Assembly: GCF_034190915.1 (NCBI RefSeq) | Contig: NW_026947484.1 | Coordinates: 138,792,982 to 138,856,981 of the forward strand | Reading direction: 5' to 3' | DNA: 64,000 nucleotides | Source of the DNA: Cavia porcellus | Lineage: Eukaryota > Chordata > Mammalia > Rodentia > Caviidae | Part shown: positions 11,216-23,359 of the stretch, piece after piece | Layout: each line of letters begins with the position of its first letter | Numbering within the stretch: the stretch's first letter is position 1 | Made by a program: the position numbers and the translations under genes | The notes under the pieces: model-generated | The model's input: the letters and a program-made list of their open reading frames with translations, nothing else | Told to the model about the DNA's origin: nothing | Database searches by the model: none

Positions 11216-12200
11216 TGATGACATTAAGTATGGACAAAGACTTCCTGAGTAGAAACTCAGATGTACTAGAAATAATACCAAGAATCCAGGAGTGGAGTTA
11301 AATGAAACTAAGAAGTTTCTGCATAGCAAATAAATAAAACCAGTAGTGTGAAGATATAATCTATCGAATTGGAAAATTCTTTTACCAGTGATTCCTCAGC
11401 CAGCAGACTAATATCTGGATTAATTAAACAACTCAAAAAAATCAGACCCGCCCAAAATAAACAACCCAAAAAATGGGAAAGTGAAATTTTTTAGTAGAAA
11501 AAATTTAAGTGGCCAATGAATACATGAAAATATTTGTCTGATTAGGTCTTAGAAAAATGCTAGCCAAAACAACACTACTTCTATAAAAATGCCCATTATC
11601 AAGGCCTCAAAAACAGCACACACCAATGAGGATGTGAGGAAAGAGACTTTACTGGTCATAATGTAAGCTGAAACAACCACTTTGAAAATTAAAGTGGAGT
11701 TTTCTCAAATGCCTAAAACTAGAAATGCCATTTTACCCAGCTATACCTCCCTTGTATATCTTCTCAAAGAGTTAAAGTTATCATACTACACTGATGCATA
11801 TATACCTATGTTTATAGAACCAAAACTCACAGTAGTTAAATTATAGAAGTTCCCTGTATGCTCATCAATTGATGAATAAATAAAGAAAATGTAGTATACA
11901 TACTTAACAGTTCTACTAAGCCATCAGGAAGGATAAATTGGAATCACTGTAATGAGATGAATGGCTTTTGACACCATAATACAAAATGAAGTAAGCCACA
12001 AATATTAAATATTTTCAGATATAAGATATTCAAAATATAAATAATATGAAGAGCATACTCAAAGAATTAAGTTACAAAACAGGGAGGTGAACTCTAAGAT
12101 GGGAAAGGAACCTGGGGAAAGAGGAAGGGAATGAGGAGAGCAAAAATTATCAGGGTATGTATAAATACCAAACTCCAAGCTAACAGGAAAGGAATCACTA

Positions 12201-14139
12201 TTATACTGCAAACATACACTAATATTTTTTTTAATATACAGGCTATTAGTAATGGTTTCTGGATGTGTTATTAGATTATGAATGTCAATACACTATGTTT
12301 TCTTTCTTTTGCAAAAATAGTTTATTTCTTTTCCAGGGCACAACGTGTTTTTCATGGCAGCCACCATCTTTGGCCCTGGTAGAGGTGGACTGGGAAGTGA
12401 TGAAAATCAGCATCTGTCCAGAGACTTCTTGTGGTTTAGTCAATTAATTGTTAGCCCTTTGGGGATGAATGGAGTAGAAGCAGAGTTAGGAGCAGAGGAA
12501 GAGATGAGAAAAAAGTAACAACTAATCTCCCGAACCTGTCAAGGTCCCTCGCAGCTTTTCCTATGAAGATGTCCCCTGTGTCCCATTTAGAACCATTTAC
12601 CAGACATTTCTCAGCCGCCTGATTTTCACATCTGCTTTCCTCTTTCTTCCCTGCACAGTGCAGTGCTCCTGGATGCACAGTCACAGCCTTTGATCTCACT
12701 GCTTCTGGTTAGCTGCACGCGGCAAGTGATCCCGTCCTTGTCTTAATCTGGGGAAACAGTGAAATCTGCATCCTTTCTTCTTTGCCTTTTTGACCACAAA
12801 CCTCTTATCAAGGCTGACATGAAGAAGGTCAGCTCTCCCCACAGGACTCAGAACTTACTAATCCTTTCTGAAGAACAGAGCCTCAGGTCTCACAGACCCA
12901 GTTCCTATTAAAGTAGTTCTCCTAGGCAGAGACCCAAGATATGAGATCAAATAATAAGGTTAGTAGGAATTTCAAGCATCATTGTGTTTGGTAGGGAAAT
13001 TCTTTACATTATTTGCATCATCACAACTGGTATCATTGTTTGATTTGTATCAACTTCAAATTAGCAATGGTATTGATTGAAGAGTGAGAAGATCCAGAAA
13101 ATACATGAATTACAAGCTAATTTCACAGAAAGGCTAACCTAACCAGTGAAAACACTAAATTGTGGAAGCTTTTTAAAGAACATAATTGTGTTCTTCCTAA
13201 AACATTTAAATTATTCCAGTAATCTATATTCTTAAGGAACTCTGCTCAATTAATAGGTGAAGATCATTAAAAATAAGCTTTTAAATGTAACTAACTGAAG
13301 ACATCCAGAAAGTATTTTCTCAATTTTAATATTTCTATGTAATAGTTCTATTACACAAAATTTGTATTCAAATTTTTCTTTAATGATACCTGAGGATTGA
13401 ATGCCACGCTGTTTCCCAGGAAAATAATCATAAATTCTGAATAATGAAGACTTATAATGCTTTATATCTGTTGGGAAAATCTAAGTCATACATAAAACTT
13501 TTAGTGAGTAGGAATTACTCCGTATTTTAAATGTTCATTATTGTAAGAATTCTTAAGGAAACCACATCTTATTACTGTTAGCTCTTGACATCTAAGTGAA
13601 TTTTTCATTCTGTGCTTTTTCCATGGCCAACATAAACTTCATTTATATCTTAGTGGTGGTCTCTGCACTTTGTAACATTTCTGATAGCTATTCTCCACTT
13701 TGTCGTCAGCATACAAGCTTATGGAAATATTCATACCAGATTAAGTTTAACCAGAATTTCAACTACCTCACTTTTGAATAATCTGCTATTTAGGAGGTTG
13801 TCAGATCATATCTTTTTTTTAGATAATTAAGAATAAACTTTATTAATATCACTTTAGAAAGAGGCCAACAGGAAAGTGAAGAAAACTGCTCTTGTTTTTG
13901 TGATTTCTTAGTAATCAAAGAAAATGAGACACACATTGTAATATTGTAGTAAAATATAATATTCTTGGTCAAAATACTCAGTTTTAAAAGACTCTGGAAC
14001 TAAGCGGTCCACTGTTGGCTCTGTGGTTTTTTGATTGACCCACACACTATCAACTGACTGTGTCCTAAGACTTCTAGAATCCCAGAAAAAGATAAATGTA
14101 GAGGCAGGAAAAATCAGAGAAGGTATTCAGAAGCAGTAG
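12201..14139. other. Unassigned, mostly non-repeat sequence
   Basis: 12300-12900 is GC-richer than its surroundings and shows no repeat I recognise. The ~60-80 codon frames at 12265-12447 (+) and 12451-12699 (-) resemble no known protein. 12950-14100 is AT-rich with no recognisable element. Confidence 0.4.
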
Positions 14140-14437
14140 TTCTGCTATGATCTGTGCTTGTAAGTCCCAAGTTGAAAAACTGTAAACCCCAAATTAAAAA
14201 TAGTAGGACACAGGACCTCGGAGAGTTATTAGGTCATGAGGTAGAGGCTTTGTAAGTGAGATTACTGACCTTATAAAGGCAACCCAGAAAGCTGCTTATA
14301 GAGACAACACCCATGAAACAGAAAACCAGGTCTCACCAGAAAACAAATCTGGAGTTCTCAACTTTCTGATCTGGAAGAAATAAATTTCTGGTGTTTCCAA
14401 GTCACCCAGTTTATAGCAACATGAGTGGACTAAGTCA
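14140..14437 (+). mobile_element. MaLR-type (ERVL) solo LTR, old
   Basis: 'ttattaggtcatgaggtag', 'ttactgaccttataaagg', 'ccaggtctcaccagaaaac', 'gaagaaataaatttctgg' and 'gtttatagcaacatgagtg' occur in the order of an MST/MLT1-class LTR. It ends 'gactaagtca'. Only LTR sequence is seen. Confidence 0.75.
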
Positions 14438-17338
14438 GACTCTCAGTTGAATTTTGGGGGCCGATGTGGAAGGATGAAGTTGGTATAGAGAAAGGAGAGA
14501 GTTTCTCCCAGGCAGTGGGGACAGAGTGTGCTCCGAGCAGTCTTCCTCCCCAGGAGCAGATATTTGCAGAGCTACTTTGAAGCAAGGAGCTATCCTTGTG
14601 GAGCATGGGTTAGGCTGTCCTCACCCAGCCCAGGGAGGGGGCTCACTTTGCTGACTCCATCATGTACTGCTGACGGGGAAGGGCAAAGGCCCTGGAATGC
14701 TTGTCTTTGAGCCTCATTCCTCTTCAGGACTCCCCAGGGAGAACTGTCAGTGAGGTGTTCCGGTCCATAAAAAATGATCCTCTTCTTGGGGACTAGATTA
14801 TTTCACCTGGAAAAATCAAACATCCTTTCTTCCTGCAAGCATTGTTCAGTAAAACAGGACTTGTTGCTCTTCAGGATGGCTCTTTCCTCAACATTACCTA
14901 GCCCCTAGAGCTGTGAGATTCGGATTCAGGGGCATTATTACAGTCTCTACTCTTCCACACTGCATATATTCCCAGAAATACCTGATCTCTTAGAGCTACA
15001 TCAATACACACAATTATCTCCAAGAGAATAGCTGAGAAATTATTTCTCATCATTTCTGCCTGCCTCCAATGAACCCAAAAACCTAACAGCTTGTGTTTGT
15101 ATGTCACTTATCTTCCAAGGTGGTTTGAGCGATTTGCACTGACACAGTCTAATCTCATCCTAATCTCGGGGAGATACCAGGTATTAATATTATTCGTGTG
15201 CATACATAACAGGAAGAAAGTCAATGGTTTATCAGTGGTTTGCTGCATATCACTTAGTCATTGGATGGCTCATTCATTCAATTGATTTTTTTTTCAATTA
15301 TGTCCTTATCACTGTACTGGAAGATAATTTCCTATATTTTAACTGATTTTCACCAAATTTTGATGCTAAGAATCACCCAGAGTTGTTGTTAAACAGCTAT
15401 TGTTAACATTTCTCCTGTACATTCTTATTCAGCATATTTCAGAAGTACTCCAAATGATGTTTTCTTCTTTTTGTGCTATATAAAATTTCATATTATAGTT
15501 AATTTCTAACTTTTATCAATCGGAAGTTAGAGAAGCAGGTTTTTTCATTTCATTTCCACAGTACCCCTGTGATTATAATTATTCATCTTCATTGGAAAAT
15601 AAATATATGACCAGCATAACAATATAAAAAGCTCAGGTATGAAATTTCAATTAATTCTATTCTAACTCCTACAGATAGGAGGCAGAAGCTGCTTAACATT
15701 GTGTACTTCTTTATATTTTCCAATCATGTTTTCTCACTGAAATAATTAAAGTCAAAGCTATCCATATGGGTTTTCAACTATATTCAATTTCTATCTAGAC
15801 CTGTGCCATAAACTAGTGTTGTAAGGATGGTCCAACAGAGTCTATGCAATGTAAAGCCTATTCTTTTGTCCTGAAAACACTTGAAAGAGTGTTTTCATCC
15901 AAAAGAGAAAGCTCATTTTCTTAGCCTTCCCTTGGAATTTTCTGATTTTCATTGCATTTATCTTGTTATTGCTGCTTTTGTCCATCCTTTGCACTCCTCC
16001 CTGTATTCTTCTTGCTGCGACACTCTCAAGTCTCCTTTCTTTTTTTTTTCCTGTAGACACTGATATGGTTGCATAATTCCTACCAAAGCCCTAAGAGTTT
16101 ATTTTTGAGACTTTAGCCAGAATTTCTGTCACAGTTAAGAGGTAGCATCGATTTATACATGATTCCGGGACCCCTTCAAGTCAGGCGCTCTTCTCTTCTG
16201 TAATTTTCTACTTTCTTTCCCTGCAAAGTGTCAGGCCAAGGAGTAGTTTCAGTTCAAGCACAGCACTCGAAGCAACATACTACATCTGAATGAAGACTAA
16301 AAAATTCAGGTATTAATGGGGTCCACAAACAATCTGATTCTGAGTCAGGGAGAGGGAAAGAAGAAAAAATGAGACAGCGCCAGTCCAAGCAAGAAAGCAC
16401 AATCTCTGAAATGAAGCATTTTAAGATTTAAGTAGTGAAAATATTCTCACAGTAGCTGATTTCAAGATACTAAAATTGCAACAACCACTTTACAAGATTC
16501 TTTAATGTTTAATGATAAGCTCTCATGAGCGATAGTGAATCATCTGTACCATACCACTGTGTAAATCCAATCTCAAAGAAAAATTGATTTACTTTTCCAA
16601 TATATTCCAATGCTTTCATTTCATTTTTTATACAGTGTTACACAAAGAAAAGCTCACTCAATTCCAGTTGTCTCTGTTCTATTACCACATTCTTTTTCTC
16701 ATAATGGAGGACTCACTAAGACTGTTTTTCAACTCCATTGGTACCTGCATCTTCATAGTACTTTGTATATAATCTTGTAGCATTTATGTCATTTGATCTT
16801 ATAAGAAAGTTGTTTTTTATACATTTGTGCCATATAATTACTGGGCAAAAGTTTATGTGTATATTATCTTTGTATTCTCACAGCACTAAAATCGGTAGCC
16901 AGAGCACAATATACCTTCAAAGCTATTTTAACAACCACCTTTTTCTGCTTCCAAAGTGGCAGGTACTGTTTTAGACCCCAGGAGTCTACAGTCTATATTT
17001 GCAAAACTAGAGGTCTAAAAATAAGGAAGTAAAGTAACTCTGACATCAGAAGATGCAGTGAAGTTGGCTATTAACTCAATGTATCTGAAACAAGTTGACA
17101 ACTACACTCAATAGACAACTTTCACTGGTGACCATTAGAACAATGGTGGTAGAACAGGGTTTAGCACAATTATTCGCTAAAGAGGCAGATGGTAATTATT
17201 TTAGGACTCTTAGCCCAGTAAGGTCACTTCCAAAAAGTCTCTTGTATTGCAGTACAGAAGCGACCATATTATATACAAAGTGAAATAAGAATGGCTGGAG
17301 TTTGGAAGGAATGTTCTGGTATTAAGGCTTTAATGATT
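14438..17338. other. Unassigned, mostly non-repeat sequence
   Basis: 14450-14770 is GC-richer. The remainder is AT-rich. No gene, RNA gene or repeat is recognisable. A short poly-T run lies near 16041. Confidence 0.45.
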
Positions 17339-17353
17339 AGAAATAGCTTCACA

Positions 17354-17452
17354 GGGGCTGGGGATTTAGCTCAGTGGCATAAGCACCTGCTTTGCAAGCA
17401 GGTGGTCCTGAGTTCGATTCCTGGTACCAAAAAAAAAAAAAAAAAAAAAAAA
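17354..17452 (+). mobile_element. ID SINE, young copy with 15-bp TSD
   Basis: The tRNA-like body has A box 'tagctcagtggcat', a 5-bp anticodon stem cctgc/gcagg around the loop TTTGCAA (anticodon TGC, Ala) and B box 'agttcgattcc', followed by 'tggtacc' and a pure A tail. It is flanked by an exact 15-bp target-site duplication 'agaaatagcttcaca' (17339-17353 and 17453-17467). Both internal Pol III boxes look intact. Confidence 0.97.
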
Positions 17453-17944
17453 AGAAATAGCTTCACAAACAGAGTGAGCTAATTTCTCCTGAGACACAGG
17501 CAATCAAGATGGATATCTTGGGACTTTTGGGTTATCTTATTGAGAAAGCTAGGCCATAATTTATAGAACTTAGTTATCCCTTGGAATGTTCTGAGCAAAG
17601 GAAGCCAGCAAAGAAAGAGGCAAAGTTCCAAAAGGACATGTCCTTAAACCTCACAACTGTGGCATCTACTCTTCATGTACCCATTATCCTTGCAACTCCT
17701 ACTTCTCCCCCACCAAATATTGAATTGCATGACCAAAGTAATGAGATACCTAGCAAATAAATGTACCAATTTGCAGACAAATTGCACACATTTGGCAGGA
17801 TTATTCCTATCCCAGAACTTAACATACATACTTTATGAAGTGGTAAATCTGTCATTCATTCCTTTCCTGACTCAGGTGTCATTGGGTATCATGGAAGTTC
17901 AATAATATCAACAGTGTCACCACCTTATACTACTTTTTAGGTCA

Positions 17945-18125
17945 CTCGTTAAGTTCTTTACATATAATCTTTATAAGTACTTCTTTACCTCCATTTATAG
18001 ATATAGAAATGGTGTATGAAAAATGTTAAATGAATTTATCCATGTTAAGAGCTACATCTAGCTAGATATAATGTAGATTTGTCTACTTCGAATCTCGGTC
18101 TTTTATCAACTGCTCTGTATCACTT
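17945..18125 (-). mobile_element. MIR SINE
   Basis: Reads on + as 'gttctttacatataatctt', 'ctccatttatagatataga', 'gaatttatccatgttaaga' and 'cgaatctcggtcttttatc'. This is the MIR core followed by the tRNA-like head in reverse orientation. Confidence 0.7.
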
Positions 18126-18134
18126 ACCCAGTCG

Positions 18135-18487
18135 TGTTGGTCAGTTTTCAATCATCATTAAACAAATGAGCCCATTTATAACACAAAAAGGGTTATTTTC
18201 AGTCACAGGACTGGAAGCTCTAGTCCATGGTCACTAGACTTCATTGCTTTTGCGCTGATGGCGAGGAAGCACTTCATGGTGACCAAGCAAGTGAAGTAAA
18301 AAACTATTCAGCTCCTGCTGTGACGTGAAAGTGAAAGAAGGGGCTGGGGCCCTTCCTGCCAGGCCCCAAGGTTCCATAACCTCCTGTTCTTGCCTCTCTG
18401 TGGAATAAGCCTCCACCTTTTATTTAAGGATTCTTAAGGATATTTATGACCCAAATTTTAGCATCAATATAAAACTAAAACCTAACA
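18135..18487 (-). mobile_element. MaLR-type (ERVL) solo LTR
   Basis: The + strand starts 'tgttggtcagttttcaatc' and ends 'aaaacctaaca', so on the minus strand it runs TGTTAGG...CA like a MaLR LTR. Internal landmarks on + are 'aagggttattttcagtcac', 'ggcgaggaagcacttcat' and 'aaggggctggggccctt'. No internal retroviral genes flank it. Confidence 0.72.
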
Positions 18488-18689
18488 TTAAAGTTATCCA
18501 TAGCATAAGAGCCATCAAACGATTCTAAGTTTTGAGTATCACATTGACTCCTTCTTGGTCTCTACCTAGTTATGATCTTTTTAAAATATTCATTACATGC
18601 AAATATTTAATTAAATAATTTAAATTCATACTCATCTATGGCAGCCTCTCTACTGAAGTATGTCTACAATTTAGATCTTCTCTCTTGGT

Positions 18690-18870
18690 GTTGAATCTGA
18701 ATGTCTGAATTTGATTCACAGTTTTCTATTTGTTGTATGTCTTTAGACAAGTTGTTTCACTTATCTTGCCTCAGTCTCTCCTCATGTGTGCAGTGAAGTT
18801 AATACTAGTTCCTACTCAGGAAGGTCTACCTCCATACCCACTGCATGAGTCAATCGTCATCTGAATTATG
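18690..18870 (+). mobile_element. MIR SINE
   Basis: 'ctttagacaagttgtttca', 'ttgcctcagtctctcctca' and 'gttaatactagttcctact' follow MIR order (GGGCAAGTTACTTAACC, GTGCCTCAGTTTCCTCATC, ATAATAGTACCTACC). Confidence 0.7.
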
Positions 18871-18879
18871 AGACTGGAG

Positions 18880-20480
18880 ACAAACATTCTGGCTTTGTGA
18901 AGTACGCTAAACCTCCTCAGTGTCTGAAGAAATCATCTCAAACTGTTTCTCACCCTGTCTATCTCTCTTCTTGCTGACTTCTTTGTTTCTTCAAATACCT
19001 ATCCAAAATTATTTTTAATTATGTTACATGTTTTAATTATGATACATCGAAATTAAAATGTTGGTTGAGGAGAGAGTTCTGCATACACAATTTAGGCAAA
19101 GATTTCGTTCTGCTAAGACTGCTTTTAGGACTAAACAATTGAGAAAGCTTGTGATCCTCTGGATCTAACTTACCTGATTTGATGCTCCCTGCTCAGTATA
19201 CTTTCCTCCTGAGGCTTTTACTATCTTCCCTTCCACGTGCCATACCACTGTGTGGCATATTGCTAATGGTCAGGAAATGAATAAAATCATTACTGGCCAG
19301 ACAATTTTACCAGACAACTAAAAGGAATAATTAATATTGATGTACGGGGAGGAATATTTGGGTGAGAGCTTACTCAACATGAGTACAGCCAAGATTCATT
19401 CTGAAAGTGTGACTAGAATATAAACTGGGGAAGAAGAGCTGACCTGGACTTTCCTCTGGATTTTTCCATAGCCTGAGGTGTTTGATGGCTCCACATCTTA
19501 AATGCTTCCTCAACAAGAGAGATGCAACATCATCTTTCATCCTCAGGTCTATGTCAGGTCTGTGTCAGCCAAAGACAGAGTCTTCGAAGTTTCTTAATTA
19601 CAAGAGCTGACTTGGTCAAAATTGCAGTCACACAGCCAGATAGAACAGGCACTCTTACATCACTACAAGCTTAAGCGGCAGCTTCTAAAACTTGATTTCA
19701 AGACTGCAACCAATGTTTTCAGAGAAATTAAGATTATCCACTGGGATTTTTTTTTTTTTTTTTTTGAGCAGGAGTACTCTCAGGAATTTGACTTTAAAGC
19801 TTTTCCTTTGGTCTTTGCTTAGCTTTCAGGATGGGATTATATTTAAACATGTTGTTTTATTTTTCACACTTATACTTTAGGACCAAGGAGTCTGAACAAG
19901 TCTTTTCTGTCTTCCTTGGGTTTTAAAAAAATCTGAAAATTAAATAAAGTTTCTCCTTTCAGACCTTTCCCAGGCTGAATTCAAGCAATACCAGCAAAAT
20001 ATGCTGCAAAGATAAAACAAAGGAAGAGGTAGACCTTAAATTACTTGGTAAGAGTCACTAAAAACTGGGATTATTCATCTTTTACCTTACTTTGATTGTA
20101 CGATGGACCCAACATACCTTCCGCTTTATGTATTTCAAAGACTTTTTGACATAACGATTCCCATGCCCTTCGTGTTACACGGGGACATGTTGGGGGATTG
20201 GGATTCCTCTGAAATTTTACCAGTCAAATTCTGAGCAATTTACAGGTATAGTCTTCTGTCTTTGTCTGGCGATATCCCTCATCCCACCCTTTATTGAGCA
20301 TCCAAATAAGCACACAGTGATTTTTGGATTTTTCACACATTTATTAAATTATTCATTCACTTTTTTAACCCTTTTGTCTTTCTCTAATCTCTCTTGTATT
20401 TATTTTTTTTCTTTTCTCTTAAGTTACTAGTTTTAGACAATAAGTTTGCTTTAAGCATATCATTTGCTTATTTAAAAGAA
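18880..20480. other. Unassigned sequence with a T21 run
   Basis: No gene or family recognised. A run of about 21 T at 19746-19766 is not accompanied by a recognisable SINE body. 20100-20300 has moderate GC but no exon-like structure I would defend. Confidence 0.4.
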
Positions 20481-20489
20481 CGGTGGGTA

Positions 20490-20600
20490 TAAAGTTAGCT
20501 ATGCATTAGACACAAAGTATGATCTTAGGCAAGTCCCTTTATTTCAAACCCTCGCCTCCATAAAACTGGGCTGTTAGTAAAGCCTGGAAGTTCCATTGTG
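20490..20600 (+). mobile_element. MIR fragment
   Basis: 'atgatcttaggcaagtccc', 'ttatttcaaaccctcgcct' and 'ccataaaactgggctg' match the MIR segment TGACCTTGGGCAAGTTACTTAACC...CATCTGTAAAATGGGG. A second similar stretch lies at about 20700-20800 ('catcaataaaacgaaaac', 'tgagataaagg'). Confidence 0.55.
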
Positions 20601-20984
20601 AGCTGCCCATGAAACAATATATACAAAAATACCTGGAAAGAGGCATTCAGTGCTTAAGATGCACAAACTGGAATAAATCTCAGACTTGCAAAGTCACAGA
20701 ATGCTCATCAATAAAACGAAAACAATTACAGCTACCCTCTCTTCTTCTTGATACACTATGTGTATCATGAGATAAAGGTTGTTTAAAAGACCTGGGTAAG
20801 CTGGTGACCACAGGATAAAATCAAGGTCATTTTCCAGGACTGCTTGTTCATGAGGTAAAGGGTCACAGTGAAGGTCCAGCCTTCAGGTGGCCTTTGGAGC
20901 GTGGAGTTGCATATCAGGGTCACTCATTTGTTCTGGTTCTTTTTTTCTCTCCCTCAAGATGGAATGCTATGTTGCAAGACTCCT

Positions 20985-21165
20985 TTTCTGTCTGACATGA
21001 TTTCTTTCTGAACTGCAGGCTGTTCTCCAAAATGAATAATGACAATGCCATATCTTCGATGAGGCAGAACACCAGCACTAAATTGTATCATCACTTCTCG
21101 CAGGCCGTAAAGGAGCATGCGGTGGGCCCAGAATCCCAGTGAGGGGGCAGCCATCTCGGTGAGCT
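20985..21165 (+). other. Exon-like block, candidate terminal coding exon or pseudogene
   Basis: A pyrimidine-rich stretch and AG (21017-21018, 'tttctttctgaactgcag') precede a frame that runs from ctg 21020-21022, through an ATG at 21032, to TGA at 21140-21142. The 36 codons from that Met have balanced, non-repetitive composition (it begins MNNDNAISSMRQ and ends KEHAVGPESQ). A GT donor-like site 'ctcg|gtgagc' follows near 21158. The opposite strand also has a 71-codon frame over the same DNA. I recognise neither product. Splicing and coding status are inference only. Confidence 0.2.
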
Positions 21166-21335
21166 GCACTGATCCAGCCTGTTGAATCCATTGCCCGAGT
21201 CTCTTGGTAGCAATTTCATATTATTACTTTCTCTCCTTTTCTCAGAATTGTACTTCTTCCTGTCGCCATATAAAACATGAGTGAAGTGGGAGACGGCTGA
21301 GGAGATGAAGGGCTCAAAAGGAGAACAAAAGTTAA

Positions 21336-21450
21336 TAATGCTAACAACTCACACTGATAGAACACTACGTTTTCTGAAGACATTTTAAATGTATTATCCC
21401 ATACAGTTCTCATTGCATAGAGTTATGTAAATTCATATCCTCATCCTTAG
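21336..21450 (-). mobile_element. MIR fragment
   Basis: 'acattttaaatgtattatc', 'cagttctcattgcatagag' and 'catatcctcatccttagta' follow the reverse-strand MIR order (CTTTACATGTATTAACTCATTTAATCC...). Confidence 0.55.
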
Positions 21451-21537
21451 TATGAGGGCCACGCCTGCTTTGCAGAGTATAAAGACTGTAAAACAACATT
21501 TGTAAGCCTCCAAAAGTATTTCTTGAATGTATTCTTT

Positions 21538-21665
21538 TATTTATTTAACAATATTTGTGGAATGTCTACTCTGTCCTAAATAGTGGGATAGAGAGTGGAG
21601 GTATATCTGTAAATTGGACAAAGTTAGGACCCTGTCATAATGGTGCTCAGAGCCTCTTGATGTCT
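21538..21665 (-). mobile_element. L2 LINE, 3' end
   Basis: 'ttatttatttaacaatatt', 'gtctactctgtcctaaata' and 'accctgtcataatggtgct' correspond to the reverse complement of the L2 3' end (start TTCATTCAACAAATATTT, then CCCTGCCCTCATGGAGC). Strongly diverged. Confidence 0.5.
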
Positions 21666-21669
21666 AGTA

Positions 21670-22948
21670 AGTATACACATATACACAAAAAGGATATTTG
21701 ATATTCTTATTAGCCTAAATGTGACAATCAAAAGGAATGATAACTTCAAGAGAGATTATGAGGATATTATTTATTTTAACAAGCAAATCAAATGGCCTTG
21801 AGGGTAGAGAAGGGGAAGGCAGACACCAGAGTTGTTTTCAAGGTTCTGAATAAGTCACTTACAAGGTTTATGTTTTCACAATGACTGCTGTGGACAGACA
21901 GGGTGGCTGTGTGGCAGGGCAGCCCAGTCTCTACAATGGCTTCCTCATATTTCTGTTTCTTGATAGTCATGTCCCTTTCCCCTGGGTAAGGGCCAGATTT
22001 ATCAGTGGCAGAAGCAGTGAGATGTCCCCTCCAAGATTTGGTTACATGAAGATTGTAACTTTTGGCTTATTTATGATCCTTCCCTGCCCCCAGTTAGCTG
22101 CCAACCTGTGAGGATTCTAAGGGAGAGATAGAAATGGCAAGAAACAGCTGTGTCTTACCAATAATTGAAAGGACTTGGTCCTAGATAGAACACTACAGCA
22201 GTGAGAGGCCGGACCAAGGGAAGCTTACCTTGAGGGCATTTCCCTCATCCCTAGGCAATTTACCTGTGGCACGAAATGAATTCCAATCAGCTGCTGGCAC
22301 ATCAATAATGCCCTTTTAGGCACCAGCCCAGACCAAAGCTATATGTATGCCCCCACACCACGTGTCCAGCAGAGGAAGCCAGGCCCCTGAGGTCATGAAG
22401 TTTCTTTCCACATCCCTAAAATAAAGGCCACTTTTACTTTATATTTCTTGTCTCTCTAACCGAGCCGAAAATCCCTATCAATAATCAGTGATGCTCAGTC
22501 TCTTAATTCACATGAGCGCTTGAAAGTGGGTTATCTGAGACTTACCAAAATAATGCATCTGCAAGAGGATCTTTCCTTGTTGAAAGATGATTGCAATTGC
22601 CACCAGTACCTTCATTTCAACCTTATAAGAAAACATGAGAAAACTCTGCCCATGTGTCAGACATAGAGAAATTGAGATAATAAATGTCAGTGTCTTAAGA
22701 TATTACTTTTTATATGCATTTGTTATGGAAATATCTACTATGGAATAAATAACAAATGCAAGATTTTTTGCTTTGGGTTTATTTTGGAGATTTTAGTTTA
22801 GTTTGAGGTATATAGAGAATATGTGAGGGTTATTCACGAGGCAGTGAAAGCAGACAAAACAGAAGCTAAAATAGAGGGTGGGAAAATGGAAGCAGGAAGG
22901 GTTCTCATAAATAATTTGAGAAAGGAAAAGTACAACGCCAACTTTTTC
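21670..22948. other. Unassigned, mostly non-repeat sequence
   Basis: No family recognised. 22250-22400 is GC-richer and looks like non-repeat sequence. The open frame at 21881-22111 has no recognisable domain. Confidence 0.4.
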
Positions 22949-23007
22949 TCATGCAATTCACAGAGGTGCCGATAAGGCATCCTCCTTTGGACAAAATGAG
23001 TCCGACT
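22949..23007. repeat. 59-bp direct repeat, copy 1
   Basis: Matches 24182-24240 at 58 of 59 positions by eye (c/t difference in 'ggacaaaatg' versus 'ggataaaatg'). Begins 'tcatgcaattcacagaggt' and ends 'aaaatgagtccgact'. Flanking sequences differ on both sides. Confidence 0.95.
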
Positions 23008-23061
23008 AAGAGAAGCTAAAGAATGCAAGGGAAGTTTTACTTTTTGCTGTGTAGATATACT

Positions 23062-23162
23062 TTTCTCTCTCTCTCTCCTTCCCTCTCTTCTTCCTCTTTG
23101 TCTAGCTTCTCTCTCATCTTTCTATCTGTCTGTCTGTCTGTCTGTCTTTCTTTCTTTTCTTC
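23062..23162. repeat. Pyrimidine tract with (TCTG)n/(TTTC)n
   Basis: About 100 bp of C/T-rich sequence, with a (TCTG)5 core near 23125-23145. It abuts a SINE and may derive from its tail. Confidence 0.9.
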
Positions 23163-23357
23163 TGCAGTACCCGAGGTTGAGTCTAGGACCTTCACATTAA
23201 GCTACATCCCAGTTCCTTTTAACTTAATTTAATTTAGTTTTTAAAGTTTTGATACAGTCTCTCTAAGTCTTGAAAGACTGATTAGAACTTGTAATGCTCC
23301 TGACTCAGCCATCTAGCATGCTGGAATTACACCGGTGCACCACCATGTTCAACTTGT
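23163..23357 (-). mobile_element. B4-like SINE (ID + B1 dimer)
   Basis: On + an ID-like half ('gcagtacccgaggttgagt', 'aagctacatcccagttcct') is followed by a T-rich linker. A B1-like half follows ('gatacagtctctctaagtc', 'atgctggaattacaccggt', 'gcaccaccatgttcaac'). ID then B1 in this order on the reverse strand is the arrangement of rodent B4 elements. Confidence 0.82.
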
Positions 23358-23359
23358 TT

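Larger units (their letters stand above)
6521..12200 (+). mobile_element. Old plus-strand L1 (L1M class), long but multiply interrupted
   Basis: Order along the element: ORF1-region sequence (~6600-6960, 'cctgcaaaactatctttca' followed by 'attgaaggagaaacgaga'); ORF2 endonuclease region (~7080-7900); reverse transcriptase (~8640-9600); C-terminal region (10106-10630 and 11216-12000); 3'UTR (~12000-12200). The RT core near 9362 reads A-L-F-A-D-T-V: the second catalytic Asp of F-A-D-D (codon 9377-9379) is Thr. Many frameshifts and stops make it dead. Insertions lie at 7926-8213 (MaLR LTR), 9704-10102 (TA repeat, L1 3'UTR piece, ID SINE) and 10631-11215 (antisense L1 3'UTR), all younger than the host element. 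Confidence 0.85.

Noticed and set aside
17354..17452. Possible true tRNA-Ala gene
   Set aside because: No paired acceptor stem, a degraded T arm, a long A tail and a TSD: it is an ID SINE, not a tRNA gene. The same holds for 24427-24534.
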